Source: Clostridia bacterium
Lineage (GTDB): Bacteria; Bacillota; Clostridia; Christensenellales; CAG-138
Length of the DNA: 64,000 nt
Direction of reading: 5' to 3'
Assembly (NCBI GenBank): GCA_017523925.1
Contig: JAFWVQ010000034.1
Location: 1 to 64,000 of the forward strand
Positions 15,668 through 25,372 of the stretch are shown here, piece after piece. A program made the translations under genes and the position numbers. The notes beneath the pieces were generated by a model, which did not search any database, was not told the DNA's origin, and worked only from the letters and a program-made list of their open reading frames with translations. Position 1 is the first letter of the stretch. Every line of letters starts with the position of its first letter.

Positions 15668-18600
15668 TTACTCCTGCTCGACCGGGAACGCTTCGATCGT
15701 GCCCATCGCCTTTCTCATGATGAGCAGCGCGTCCGCAAGATCGACGGTGCCGTCGCCGTTGACGTCGCAGCTTGCAAGGTTTGCCTCATCGACCTCCTCA
15801 AGCCCGATCAGGTAGCGCATGAGCAGCAGCGCGTCCTCAACGGTGGTCTCGCCGTCGCCGTTCGCATCGCCCCAGAGGATGGGCGCTTCAACGGTGAAGC
15901 GGATGGATTCGACGTAGACGCAGTTCTCATCGGTATCGACGAACGTGGACAGGATCAGCTCGGTGCCGTCGTTCAGCGTGGCGGTCACGCTCTCGGCGAA
16001 CTTATAGCCATCGGCCGCATCGATCCTGATCTCAACGAAGTACTCGCCTTCGGCGTTGTCAAACGCGCTGCCTGCGCCGAGCTCGGTGGGCTCATCGCCG
16101 TCAAGATACCAGATCACGTAGTGGATGCCGTAGGGTGCGCCCTCGGGGACCACGACCTCGAAATCGGGGTTTACGCCCCACTCGGGGATATCGAGCTCGG
16201 TGATCTCGATGGCGTCTATGATCTCGCGCTCAACGGTGAATTCGATCGACCAGATATAGGCGCCTTCGGCAGATGCGGCGGAGTATTCGGGATCAACGAA
16301 GTTCTCCTCGCCGTTGATGAGCATTACGAGCGATTCGGAGAACTCACAGCCCTCGTTCGGTACGAGCTCGACGTAGATGCTGTACGTGGTTTCATCATTG
16401 TCGAACACGGCCGTGGGATCCATCGCGCCAATCTCGTTGTTGTCGTACCATTCGACCAGCTCGATGGTGTAGTTCGCGCCATCGGGAACGGTCACGCCAT
16501 AGAACGGAGCTGCGCCCCATGCGGGCTCGATGAAACCTTCAACGTTGACCTCGTCGATCAAGACGACCTCCGGCTCAACGGTGAAGTTGCCCCAAACGAT
16601 GCCAAGCGCGGCATTTTCGTTAAACGGCACAGCGTCGATCACGTACTCATCGGAGCCGTTGACAAGCACCGCGGGAACTTCGGCGAACTCATATCCTTCG
16701 TTTGCATAGAGATAGATTATCGCATAGTATTCGGCATCGGCGTTATCGAAGAGCGCGCCCTCCGCCATCAGCTCGTCATCGCAGTACCACTCAACGAGGC
16801 TGACGGTGTACGGATCATCGGAGTTTGCGGGCTCCGCCTCGCAGTCGGGCGCTTCACCGAATACGGGCTCGGTCATACCGATAACGTTGATATCCTCGAT
16901 GAGCTCGTTGCCGCCTTCATTCGCATAGCCCCAGACCTCGAACTGATCCACGCGCAGCCAGTTCATATCGGTGCAGTTGAAGTGACGGAGAGCTATATAG
17001 ACCTCCTGGCCCGCGTATCCATCGAGATTTGCGGAGTACTGAACGTAGTCCGCCTCTGCAACGGTTTCCTCGATAAGAACGCTCATATCGGCGATCTCGT
17101 TCGTGGTTCCGATAAGCACCTCGAAATGCTCCGCGCAGTAGGATGAGCCGAGACCCGCAGCATAGAAGGTGAGCTCATTGTCGTAGTCGAGAAGCTGAAT
17201 GGGACCGATTATCGCGTAGTTGTCCGGCGTGAGCGCGGTATTGCGCCATGAAGCGGATGCAAGAATACCGCTGCCCTCATAAGCCGGGAAGCTCGCGTTG
17301 TTGTTGATCCACTGCCAGTAAATGCCGTCTTCATCAGCATCGATCAGGGTCCACTCCTCAAACTCCGCCTCGGTTTCGAAGTAGTAGCCCGCGATCAGGC
17401 CCTCGGGAGCCGGGGTGGGCTCGGGGGTGGGAGTGGGTTCGGGAGTGGGAGTGGGATCGGGTTCGGGAACGGGCTCGCCCTCCTCGGTGCCGACGAATAC
17501 GAACATATCCACGTTTACCATAAACATATCGGAGCAGTCGAAGTGACGTATCGCAAGGCTGACTTCCTCGCCAACGTACTCCTCAAGGCTGTACGAATGC
17601 TGCTCGTAAACACCGGATGTGAGGGTGAACTCATCAATGAGCTCGTAGTTTTCAACTTCATTTCCGCTGCCGATGTAAATTCCGATATGCTCGGAGGGAT
17701 AGCTGGGATCCTGCGCGGCTATATAGAAGCTGAAGTAGGCTTCCGCGTCAACTACCTTCTGAGAGGGAGAGATAGCCCAGTTATCGGGATAAAGCACAGC
17801 GCCTGAGTTGTTGTCATAGGATGCCGAGGTCAGGCAGCCAACGCCCTCATAGGCGAATTGCTCAGAATCCCTTCTCATCCAGTTGAAGCCGTCGCCGTCC
17901 GAGTCGATCAGGCACCATTCCTCAACGTCCGCATCGGTCTCGAAGTGGTAGCCCACGAAATATTCGGGAGTGGGAGTGGGAGCTTCGGTTTCCTCAAGCT
18001 TTACATTATCCACCTTGAAATAGTCGCCCGTGCCGTTGGTGGAGCTGTCCTTGGTGAAGGTGAACTCGATCGTGTGCTCGCCGGGCTCAAGGGGCGTTTC
18101 TGCCACATAGTTCTGCCAGGGCTGGTTCTCCTCGCCCTTGGAGAAGATCTCTGTGCCGTCGAGCTTGAAGGAGCACGTATCCCAGCTCGTGCCTTCGCCC
18201 CATGCCATATAGTCGAAGGAGAGCAGATAGTAGCCCTCAAGGGTGAAGGTAGCGGTCACGGTGGAGCTCGTGCTGTGAACGCCCTTATTGCCGCTCATGG
18301 CGTATACCCTATCCGCCTCGTCGGTCATAACGATCCAAGGGTAGTCGCCGGTGCTCTCGAAGTGGATGGTAAGCGCGGTATCCTCTGCGTTCATCGCGTC
18401 GTCGAGGTAATTCGCGGGAACCTCGGTGGGAGCGGGAGTGGGGGTGATGCTTGAAGCATCGGCAAGCTTTACGTTATCCACCTTGAAGTAGTCGCCCGTG
18501 CCGTTGTCGGTGCCGTCCTTCGTGAAGGTGAACTCGATCGTATGCTCGCCTGCCTCAAGGGGCGTTTCTACCACGTAGTTCTGCCAGGGCTGGTTCTCCG

Positions 18601-19594
18601 CGCCCTTGGTGAAGATCACGGTGCCGTCGAGCTTGAAGATGCACTTATCCCATGCGGTGCTCGTGCCTTCGCCCCATGCCATATAGTCGAAGGAAAGCTG
18701 ATAGGTGCCGTCAAGGGTGAAGGTCGCGGTCACTGTGGAGCTTGAGTTGTGAACGCCCTTATTGCCGCTCATGGCGTACACCCTGTCCGCCTCGTCGGTC
18801 ATAACGATCCAGGGGTAGGTGCCGGTGCTTGTGAAATTGATCTTGACATCGGTGTCCTCGGCGTTCAGCGCGTCGGCATAATAGCTCGAGGGGACCTCGG
18901 TGGGCGCGGGAGTCGGGGTGACGGGAACGCCCTCGGGATCGGCGACTATCTCAACGTCGTCGATATAGATATAATACTTGTCGTAGCAGTTATGGTTTAC
19001 AAATGCGATATAGACCGTTTTGCCGAGATACTCGGAGATGTCGTATTCCTTCTGCTCAAAGCCGGTGCCGCCCTCGGTGGTGTCCGCCTGAAGCACGGCC
19101 ATCTGCTCGGGATCGGCCGCTTCGCCGATATAGAGCGCCCAGGTTTCGGGGTATGAGGTTCCTTGCTGGGCGATCCAGAACTTCAGCGCCGCCATACCGG
19201 TTGCGGGAAGCTCGATCGCGGGTGTCAGCGCCCAGTTGTCCACGTTGTGGGAACTGGGCTTATAGGAGCTGGACATAAGCGAATAATCGCCGCTGTGCTT
19301 TTTAGTCGTGCTCTGCGCCCAGTTCGTTCCGTTGCCGTCCAGATCGAAGAAGGTCCAGCCTTCCTCAGCGGGATCGGTCTCAAAGCCGAATGAATAGAGG
19401 GTGGATTCCTCCCGATAGCTTGGCTTTTCGGGGGCCTTATTCTCGCCGGGGGCCTTGACGCCCTCGGTGGGCTTTTCTATCGTTTGGGTGCGGCCGGTGG
19501 GAAGCGCCTTCTGCGCTGCTTCCGCCATCGCGCCCATCGGCAGCATGGAAAGTACCAGTACCGCCGCAACGATGAGACTCAAAAGCTTCTTCAT
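15668..19594 (-). CDS. Secreted dockerin protein with gingipain-type adhesin modules
   Basis: A 1308-residue secreted protein. Approximate order: signal peptide (1-24); cleaved-adhesin/choice-of-anchor-J module (66-220); two YPW modules (240-370, 385-510; each with TYPWIV or DYPWIV, NKGVH, MAWGEG, GEHTIEF); two more adhesin modules (520-690, 725-880; DNWAISP, YVGEEVSLAIRHFDCSD); three WG Ig-like modules (about 890-1220; EPAWGAAPFYGVTVP); type I dockerin (about 1228-1300) with loops DANGDGETTVED and DVNGDGTVDLAD; tail AFPVEQE. Modules are joined by TPTP linkers. The start at 19594 follows AGGAGG; an 18-codon upstream extension is rejected. No catalytic domain is visible, so adhesion or scaffolding through a cohesin is inferred. 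Confidence 0.9.
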   Translation of the reverse strand: MKKLLSLIVAAVLVLSMLPMGAMAEAAQKALPTGRTQTIEKPTEGVKAPGENKAPEKPSYREESTLYSFGFETDPAEEGWTFFDLDGNGTNWAQSTTKKHSGDYSLMSSSYKPSSHNVDNWALTPAIELPATGMAALKFWIAQQGTSYPETWALYIGEAADPEQMAVLQADTTEGGTGFEQKEYDISEYLGKTVYIAFVNHNCYDKYYIYIDDVEIVADPEGVPVTPTPAPTEVPSSYYADALNAEDTDVKINFTSTGTYPWIVMTDEADRVYAMSGNKGVHNSSSTVTATFTLDGTYQLSFDYMAWGEGTSTAWDKCIFKLDGTVIFTKGAENQPWQNYVVETPLEAGEHTIEFTFTKDGTDNGTGDYFKVDNVKLADASSITPTPAPTEVPANYLDDAMNAEDTALTIHFESTGDYPWIVMTDEADRVYAMSGNKGVHSTSSTVTATFTLEGYYLLSFDYMAWGEGTSWDTCSFKLDGTEIFSKGEENQPWQNYVAETPLEPGEHTIEFTFTKDSSTNGTGDYFKVDNVKLEETEAPTPTPEYFVGYHFETDADVEEWCLIDSDGDGFNWMRRDSEQFAYEGVGCLTSASYDNNSGAVLYPDNWAISPSQKVVDAEAYFSFYIAAQDPSYPSEHIGIYIGSGNEVENYELIDEFTLTSGVYEQHSYSLEEYVGEEVSLAIRHFDCSDMFMVNVDMFVFVGTEEGEPVPEPDPTPTPEPTPTPEPTPAPEGLIAGYYFETEAEFEEWTLIDADEDGIYWQWINNNASFPAYEGSGILASASWRNTALTPDNYAIIGPIQLLDYDNELTFYAAGLGSSYCAEHFEVLIGTTNEIADMSVLIEETVAEADYVQYSANLDGYAGQEVYIALRHFNCTDMNWLRVDQFEVWGYANEGGNELIEDINVIGMTEPVFGEAPDCEAEPANSDDPYTVSLVEWYCDDELMAEGALFDNADAEYYAIIYLYANEGYEFAEVPAVLVNGSDEYVIDAVPFNENAALGIVWGNFTVEPEVVLIDEVNVEGFIEPAWGAAPFYGVTVPDGANYTIELVEWYDNNEIGAMDPTAVFDNDETTYSIYVELVPNEGCEFSESLVMLINGEENFVDPEYSAASAEGAYIWSIEFTVEREIIDAIEITELDIPEWGVNPDFEVVVPEGAPYGIHYVIWYLDGDEPTELGAGSAFDNAEGEYFVEIRIDAADGYKFAESVTATLNDGTELILSTFVDTDENCVYVESIRFTVEAPILWGDANGDGETTVEDALLLMRYLIGLEEVDEANLASCDVNGDGTVDLADALLIMRKAMGTIEAFPVEQE

Positions 19595-19656
19595 TTCGTT
19601 TTCCTCCTGTTTGAAAATTCTATTGCGCATACCTATAGCATACTGCAATTAATTAT

Positions 19657-19685
19657 ATTATATCATCATTTGTATACACTTGCAA
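19657..19685 (-). promoter_or_regulatory. Promoter of first dockerin gene
   Basis: Minus-strand TTGCAA (19680-19685), 17 bp, then TGATATAAT with -10 at 19657-19662. It has the same arrangement, including an extended -10 TGA, as the other dockerin genes. Confidence 0.75.
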
Positions 19686-19762
19686 GTCGAATATTCGATG
19701 CTCCTCAATATATTTCCGTTTTCCGCCTGCTGCTCCTCGCCCCCTGCACTCCCAAAAACGCT

Positions 19763-19790
19763 GCGCCGCCCGCATTTTTGCGGGCGGCGC
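19763..19790 (-). terminator. Terminator of second dockerin gene
   Basis: Perfect 11 bp stem GCGCCGCCCGC/GCGGGCGGCGC with a six-base loop, followed on the minus strand by AGCGTTTTTGG. Confidence 0.8.
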
Positions 19791-19820
19791 AAGCATTATC
19801 TATTCGGTTATTGAATCGAA

Positions 19821-22800
19821 TCAATCCATCTCAACGGGGAAAGCTTCGATCGTGCCCATCGCCTTACGCATGATCAGCAGTGCGTCCATAAGGTCGACGG
19901 TGCCATCGCCGTTGACGTCGCAGCATGCGAGATTCTCCTCATCAACGGTATCGATTTCGATCAGGTAGCGCATCAGAAGCAGCGCGTCCGCGGTGGTAAC
20001 TTCGCCGTCGCCGTCCGCGTCGCCCCAAAGAACGGGCGGAGCCTCAACGGTGAAGCTCTCAACGTAGAGCTCGGCAACCTCGATCTCGGATAAGCAGTAG
20101 GTCTCGAGATAATCTCCGTTGCCGTTGACCGAATAGGTCAGCTCCTCGGCGAACTTGAAGCCGTCGTTGGGAATGAACGCCACCTGCATGAAGTAAACGG
20201 CGTCCTCATTATCGAACAGCTCGCCCTCCTCCATCTCGTAGATGCCGTTATCGAAGTAGTACAGCCAAACGACCCTGTCGATGGTGTAGTTTGCGCCCTC
20301 GGGAACGGTCACGCCATAGAACGGAGCTTCGCCCCAGGCGGGCTCGATGAAGCCTTCAACGTTGACCTCCGTGATGATCTCGCGCTCAACGGTGAATTCG
20401 ATCGACCAGATGTAGACGCCCTCGGAATACCAGGTGGTGTATTCGGGATCAACGAAGGTCTCCTCGCCGTTTATGAGCACAACCGGCATTTCGACGAACT
20501 CATAGCCCTCGTTCGGAACGATGTAGATGTATGCGCTGTAGGTGGTCTCCTCGTTGTCGAACACGGCATCGGGATCCATCGCGTTGAGCTCATTGTTGTC
20601 GTACCACTCGACCAGCTCGATGGTGTAGTTTGCGCCCTCGGGAACGGTCACGCCATAGAACGGAGCTGCGCCCCATGCGGGCTCTATGAAGCCTTCAACG
20701 TTGACCTCGTCGATGAGCTCGGGGCCTTCGTCATACTCACCCCAGAACTCGACCTGATCGATCCAAATCTCGTACATATCGTAGCAATGATCATGGAACG
20801 CAATATAGATCGTTTCACCCGCGTATTCGGAGAGATCGAACTCATACAGAGTCCAAGCGTCGTTGCTGCCGGTGCTCGGTGAAATATCTGCCTCAATCAG
20901 CGTCATCGAGCCTACATCATCGGAGGTGCCGATATAAAGATCGAATGCCTCGGGGTAGGACGGATTTGCTTGAGTCGCATAGAAGCTCATCCTTGCGGCG
21001 TTTTCGGGAACCGCAAAGGAGGGAGCGATCGCCCAGTTGTCCGCCTGGAAGGAGCCAACGTAGTCCACGAAGGAGTAGGAGAGAATGAAGCCGCTGCCCT
21101 CATGCGCATACTGAGTGTAATCGTAATTGCCGGGGTTGACGGAGGAATGTACCCAGTTTGTGTCTTCGGTGCCGATGAAGTTCCAGCCCTCGAGCTCTTC
21201 TTCGCTCTCGAAGTAGTAGCCCACGATCAGGTCTTCGGGAACCGGAGTGGGTACGGGAGTTTCGGTGGTCTCGGGAGTTTCGGTGGGTACGGGGGTGGGA
21301 GTGGCATCGGGATCATAATCCTCAATGGTGAGATTGACTTGATCGTTGCTGCCGCCGAAGGTCACGGTGAAGGTGTAGACCTTTTTTGCTTCAAACACAT
21401 AGTCGTTGTAACGGCCGGGGATGCCGCCGGTCTCCGATGCGATCCAGATACGGTCGCCCGGAGTGGGGTTGGTGATGCACCAGTCGTATGTGCCGGCGGG
21501 AACGTTTACTGACAGGCTCCCGACAACGATAATGTTCTGAGTGTTCATCATACCGTCCGCAGTTGCGGGGATCTTATACTCAAACTCATCGTAGACGCCT
21601 GCCGGCGCATCGCCGCTTGTGGTGAGAGGGCCGGACGAGGGGATCAGGCTGCCATACGCGGTCGCATCTGCGTCAAGAAGCATCTGATAGCCGCTGCCAT
21701 CGCCCCAAACATCCTGAGGAACGGACAGAATGATCACCGCTTCGTCATCTGCGGGGGGCTGCATCTCGGGAGTCGGTGTGGGCTCGGGTGTCGGGGTGGG
21801 CGGTTCGGGAGTGGGAACGGACTCGCCCTCATCCACGCCGAAGAACTCGACCCGGTCGAGCAGAACGTAGTACTGATCGTTGCAGTTGAAATGGCGAACG
21901 GCGATGCTGATCTCCTCGCCCTCATGATCGCCAAGGTTGTATAAATACTGCCGATACTCATATCCCGTAAGGGTGAATTCATCGATCAGCTCATATGCGC
22001 TTAAATTGTTGCCGCTTCCAACGTAGATACCGATATGCTCTTTATAATAGCTGGTATTGGGTCGAGCGCCGATATACATCGAAACTGTGGAAGATGAGGA
22101 CAGCACCTTAACGGCGGGAGAGATCGCCCAGTTATTGGGAGTTATCGCTCCGCCTTCATAGGAAGCGGAGTAGATAAGACCGGAGCCCTCATAGGCGGGA
22201 TAATTCGCATCCGCTTCTCTCCAGCTCCAGTTTTTGCCGTCGCCGTCGTTATCCACAAACAGCCAATCATCGGCTTCCTCCTGAGACTCGAAGTAGTAAC
22301 CTACCATATCATCCGGAAGGGGTGTGGGTTCGGGAGTTGGCGTAATGTCCGCCGCAGCCAAAAGCTTGACTTCGTCGATCGCGAAGAAGTCACCTGTGGG
22401 ATCTACGCTGCTGTCCTTCGAGTAGCTGAACTCGATGGTGTGCTCGCCCGCAAAGAGAGGATCGGATACGGTATAATTCGTCCAATCGTTCTGCTCCGCA
22501 CCCTTTACAAATACCTGAGTGCCGTCGAGCGTGAAGACGCACTTATCCCAAGGGGTGCTTGAGCCCTCGCCCCAAGCCTTATAGTCGAATGAGAGGATAC
22601 AGGCTTCATCGATAGTAAAGCTCGCGGTAACGGTGGAAGAGCTGCCGGCTACGCCCGCGTTGCCGCTTTGGCCGTAGCTGCGCTCGTCCATCTCCACGAC
22701 CCACGGATAAGTACCCTCGCTAGTAAAAGTGAGCTGGATGCATGAATCCTCAGCATTCAGCGCGGTCGAAAGGGGATCATCCCGATAAACGGGTTTGCCG

Positions 22801-22949
22801 GGAGCTTTAATACCCTCTGTGGGCTTCATGATCGTTTCGGTGCGCGCCGCGGGAGCTGCCTTCTGCACTTCCGCCGCTATCGCGCCCATCGGCAGCATGG
22901 ACAGAACCAAGACCGCCGCAATGATGAGACTCAAAAGCTTCTTTCTCAT
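19821..22949 (-). CDS. Secreted dockerin protein with adhesin, DUF2436 and YPW modules
   Basis: A 1042-residue secreted protein: signal peptide (1-25); YPW module (about 62-200; TYPWVV, NAGV, KAWGEG); cleaved-adhesin module (about 215-375; FVDNDGDGKNW, NNWAISP, ISIAVRHFNCND); Pro-rich linker; DUF2436-like module (about 400-550; DVWGDGSGYQMLLDAD, SVNVPAGTYDW); second adhesin module (about 575-735; IYIAFHDHCYD); three WG Ig-like modules (about 740-970); dockerin with loops DADGDGEVTTAD and DVNGDGTVDLMD; tail AFPVEMD. AGGAGG lies about 8 nt before the ATG. The adhesin plus DUF2436 combination is that of Porphyromonas gingipains/HagA; the dockerin points to display by a cohesin. Confidence 0.9.
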   Translation of the reverse strand: MRKKLLSLIIAAVLVLSMLPMGAIAAEVQKAAPAARTETIMKPTEGIKAPGKPVYRDDPLSTALNAEDSCIQLTFTSEGTYPWVVEMDERSYGQSGNAGVAGSSSTVTASFTIDEACILSFDYKAWGEGSSTPWDKCVFTLDGTQVFVKGAEQNDWTNYTVSDPLFAGEHTIEFSYSKDSSVDPTGDFFAIDEVKLLAAADITPTPEPTPLPDDMVGYYFESQEEADDWLFVDNDGDGKNWSWREADANYPAYEGSGLIYSASYEGGAITPNNWAISPAVKVLSSSSTVSMYIGARPNTSYYKEHIGIYVGSGNNLSAYELIDEFTLTGYEYRQYLYNLGDHEGEEISIAVRHFNCNDQYYVLLDRVEFFGVDEGESVPTPEPPTPTPEPTPTPEMQPPADDEAVIILSVPQDVWGDGSGYQMLLDADATAYGSLIPSSGPLTTSGDAPAGVYDEFEYKIPATADGMMNTQNIIVVGSLSVNVPAGTYDWCITNPTPGDRIWIASETGGIPGRYNDYVFEAKKVYTFTVTFGGSNDQVNLTIEDYDPDATPTPVPTETPETTETPVPTPVPEDLIVGYYFESEEELEGWNFIGTEDTNWVHSSVNPGNYDYTQYAHEGSGFILSYSFVDYVGSFQADNWAIAPSFAVPENAARMSFYATQANPSYPEAFDLYIGTSDDVGSMTLIEADISPSTGSNDAWTLYEFDLSEYAGETIYIAFHDHCYDMYEIWIDQVEFWGEYDEGPELIDEVNVEGFIEPAWGAAPFYGVTVPEGANYTIELVEWYDNNELNAMDPDAVFDNEETTYSAYIYIVPNEGYEFVEMPVVLINGEETFVDPEYTTWYSEGVYIWSIEFTVEREIITEVNVEGFIEPAWGEAPFYGVTVPEGANYTIDRVVWLYYFDNGIYEMEEGELFDNEDAVYFMQVAFIPNDGFKFAEELTYSVNGNGDYLETYCLSEIEVAELYVESFTVEAPPVLWGDADGDGEVTTADALLLMRYLIEIDTVDEENLACCDVNGDGTVDLMDALLIMRKAMGTIEAFPVEMD

Positions 22950-23005
22950 AGTAGTTTCCTCCTGTTAAGATCAATTCGCATATATCTTCGATATGCGGCA
23001 ACTAT

Positions 23006-23034
23006 ATTATATCACATCGCGTATATATTTGCAA
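23006..23034 (-). promoter_or_regulatory. Promoter of second dockerin gene
   Basis: Minus-strand TTGCAA (23029-23034), 17 bp spacer, extended -10 TGATATAAT with the hexamer at 23006-23011. Confidence 0.75.
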
Positions 23035-23144
23035 GCATAATTTGCAAATTTTGCAACATAATATTTCAACATTTGAATAAACAGCGCAGCTACGGCATTT
23101 TTAACGTGCTCTCCCGCCCTCCGTCATGCGTTAAACTAAACCAA

Positions 23145-23176
23145 GCCCGCCGACCTGCTTTCGCAGACCGGCGGGC
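23145..23176 (-). terminator. Terminator of third dockerin gene
   Basis: GCCCGCCGACCTGC (23145-23158) pairs with GCAGACCGGCGGGC (23163-23176) with one mismatch and a TTTC loop; TTGGTTTAGTTT follows on the minus strand. Confidence 0.7.
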
Positions 23177-23211
23177 AATTACCTTATTAAACTGGGTTCA
23201 GGCGCAAAGCC

Positions 23212-24858
23212 TCATTCCTCCACGGGGAAGCTGTCTATCGTGCCCATGGCCTTGCGCATGATCAGCAGCGCGTCCACAAGGTCGATCTCGCCGTCGCCGT
23301 TGACGTCGCAAAGCTCGAGGTTCTCCTGCTCAATGCTCTCAAGCGCGATCAGGTGGCGCATCAGCAGCAGCGCGTCCGCATTCGTGAGCTCGCCGTCGCC
23401 GTCCGCATCGCCCCAAAGGATCTCGGGTGCGGGCTCTTCAACGAAGAACTCCACGGTCTCAACATGGAAGCTGCCGTCCTCGTCGCAATAGCAGGCCTCG
23501 GCGTTCACGGCGTCGGTACCGCCGTTTATCAGCACCTCGACGTCCTCGGGGAAGATGTAGCCTGCCTCAGGCGTTACGGTGAACACCGCGAAATAGCCCT
23601 TGGCCGCATCGTCAAACACCGCGCCGTCTTCAAGCACGCCCTGCTCGGTATCCGAGCTCCAGTTCCAGCCGACCACCTCAACGCTGTAATGCGCGTCATC
23701 GGGGACGGTGACCTCGAGATCGGGGCTTTCGCCCCATGCGGGGAGCTCAAGATCGTTTAACTCGATCTGATCGATGCCCTGATAGTATTCGCCGTAGACC
23801 TCGAACTGATCTATCGCAAGGTAATACTTATTATCGCTGTTGAAATGGCGAACCGCGAAATAGACCTCCTCGTTTGCGTATTCATCCAGATCGGCGGTGT
23901 ACTCGGTGTAGGCATAGTTAGTCACGGTCGCTGGGATGAGCTCGGTCATGCTCTCGATATCGCGGCTTGCGCCGATATAAACCGCGAAGGTCTCATCGGG
24001 GGTCACGTTGCCGAGGCCGCGCGCATAGAAGCTGAGCTCGTTGCTGTGGTCGCGGAGGAGCACGGGGCCGACGATCGCCCAGTTGTCGGGGGTGCGGTTT
24101 GTTGAAGCGGAGCTCAAAAAGCGCGAACCCTCGAAGGAGAAGCCCGCGGTGGAGTACCAGCCCCAGCCTGCGCCGTCGCCGTCCGAATCAACGTAGGTCC
24201 AGCCGTCGAGCGAGGGGCTCTGCTCGAAGCAGCTTCCGAAGATGAGCGTATCGGGGATCTCCATTACCTCAACGTCGTCGATGTAGAACTTGAAGATGTT
24301 GGTGGTGCCGTTATGGCGGAAGGCGATGAACACGGTCTGTCCGGCGTAGGCGTTCAGATCCACGTTCATGGTGTGCCAGGAGCTCGAAGCGATGGTGATC
24401 TGCTCGGTCACGGGCTCCATGGCGGTGATATCGTCCGTGGTGCCGACGTAAACGGTGAACTTCTCGGGGTAGCTGTTGTTTGCGTTGCGCATCCAGAATT
24501 TGAGCAAGACCTCTCCCTCGGGAAGCTCGATCGCGGGCGTGATCGCCCAGTTGTCAGGCGTGAGCGCGGTGCCGGAATGGTGGGATTCGCTCATAAGGCT
24601 GTTTGCGCCGCTATGATACGAAAGGTCGGATTTTTCCCAGTTGTAGCCGTCGCCGTCGGAATCGACGAGCTGCCAGCCATCGGCCACGGGATCGGTCTCA
24701 AAATCCCAGAGATAGAGGGAGTTTCTGCCGCGCACCGATGCGTCGGCGGGGGCTTTTTCAAGCTGCTCGCCCGAAGCGGGAGCGGCAAGCGCGCCGAGCG
24801 GCAGCACGGCTATTGCCAGCAGCGCGGCGATGATGAGGCTGAGGATCTTCTTTTTCAC
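23212..24858 (-). CDS. Secreted dockerin protein with two gingipain-type adhesin modules
   Basis: A 548-residue secreted protein, the simplest of the set: signal peptide (about 1-26); cleaved-adhesin module 1 (about 45-200; LVDSDGDGYNW, DNWAITP, VFIAFRHNG, IDDVEV); module 2 (about 205-360; YVDSDGDGAGW, DNWAIVGP, VYFAVRHFNSDN); one WG Ig-like module (about 365-470; PAWGESPDLEVTVP); dockerin with loops DADGDGELTNAD and DVNGDGEIDLVD; tail SFPVEE. The start is a GTG at 24858 preceded by AGGAGA; the longer frame from 24876 would place the ribosome binding site inside the gene. Function beyond adhesion is not visible. Confidence 0.9.
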   Translation of the reverse strand: MKKKILSLIIAALLAIAVLPLGALAAPASGEQLEKAPADASVRGRNSLYLWDFETDPVADGWQLVDSDGDGYNWEKSDLSYHSGANSLMSESHHSGTALTPDNWAITPAIELPEGEVLLKFWMRNANNSYPEKFTVYVGTTDDITAMEPVTEQITIASSSWHTMNVDLNAYAGQTVFIAFRHNGTTNIFKFYIDDVEVMEIPDTLIFGSCFEQSPSLDGWTYVDSDGDGAGWGWYSTAGFSFEGSRFLSSASTNRTPDNWAIVGPVLLRDHSNELSFYARGLGNVTPDETFAVYIGASRDIESMTELIPATVTNYAYTEYTADLDEYANEEVYFAVRHFNSDNKYYLAIDQFEVYGEYYQGIDQIELNDLELPAWGESPDLEVTVPDDAHYSVEVVGWNWSSDTEQGVLEDGAVFDDAAKGYFAVFTVTPEAGYIFPEDVEVLINGGTDAVNAEACYCDEDGSFHVETVEFFVEEPAPEILWGDADGDGELTNADALLLMRHLIALESIEQENLELCDVNGDGEIDLVDALLIMRKAMGTIDSFPVEE

Positions 24859-24908
24859 AGTGTTTCTCTCCTGCATATATTATTTGCGCTTTTATCCTTG
24901 CGAGGTGC

Positions 24909-24945
24909 GCTCTGATATTATATCAGAGCTTGTATATCTTTTCAA
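24909..24945 (-). promoter_or_regulatory. Promoter of third dockerin gene with perfect palindrome over the -10
   Basis: Minus-strand TTGAAA (24940-24945), 17 bp, TATAAT (24917-24922). The -10 lies in a perfect palindrome GCTCTGATAT-T-ATATCAGAGC (24909-24929), 10 bp per arm with a single central base. This is long enough to be a repressor operator, a role not seen at the sister promoters. Confidence 0.7.
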
Positions 24946-25372
24946 GCATAAATCAAAGATCTCGGCGCGTTTTTTTGCGGCGCTCCTGCATACTTGCATA
25001 TTCGCGGTGAATCCCGCGTGGACCTCCTTTTCGAGCCTCAAGATGCGGTGTGGGCTTGCCGGCGCGGCCCTTACCGTTTCTATGCGTCGGCTCCGGGGCG
25101 TTTCAGGCGCAGCGCGGACGTGCTGGAGCCCCGCTTAAATATCACACAAATAATATTTGCGGCCTTTTTTCGACGCTCCACTACATATGGTGCATTATGC
25201 CACCTTTGCATACAAATCCGCAAAAAATGCCCCCTTCCCCGCACTTGCGAATCGGCGGTTTTTTTGGTATGATAAGAATCCGGCATAAACTATCGGGCGC
25301 CCTCATCGCCCTTATCATACGATATCGCACCGCTTTTTCACGGGCCGGCCAAAGCAGGAACAGGAGGCCGTT
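24946..25372 (+). promoter_or_regulatory. dnaA upstream region and promoter
   Basis: No gene is seen in this ~430 bp stretch. The dnaA promoter is TTGCGA (25245-25250), 17 bp, TATGAT (25268-25273). TATGATAAG (25268-25276) is repeated in inverted form as CTTATCATA (25311-25319), flanking the expected transcription start. I find no cluster of TTATCCACA DnaA boxes, so an origin here is not supported. Confidence 0.6.

Noticed and set aside
24859-25372. Possible oriC upstream of dnaA
   Set aside because: No cluster of TTATCCACA-type DnaA boxes and no long AT-rich unwinding element; only isolated matches inside genes.
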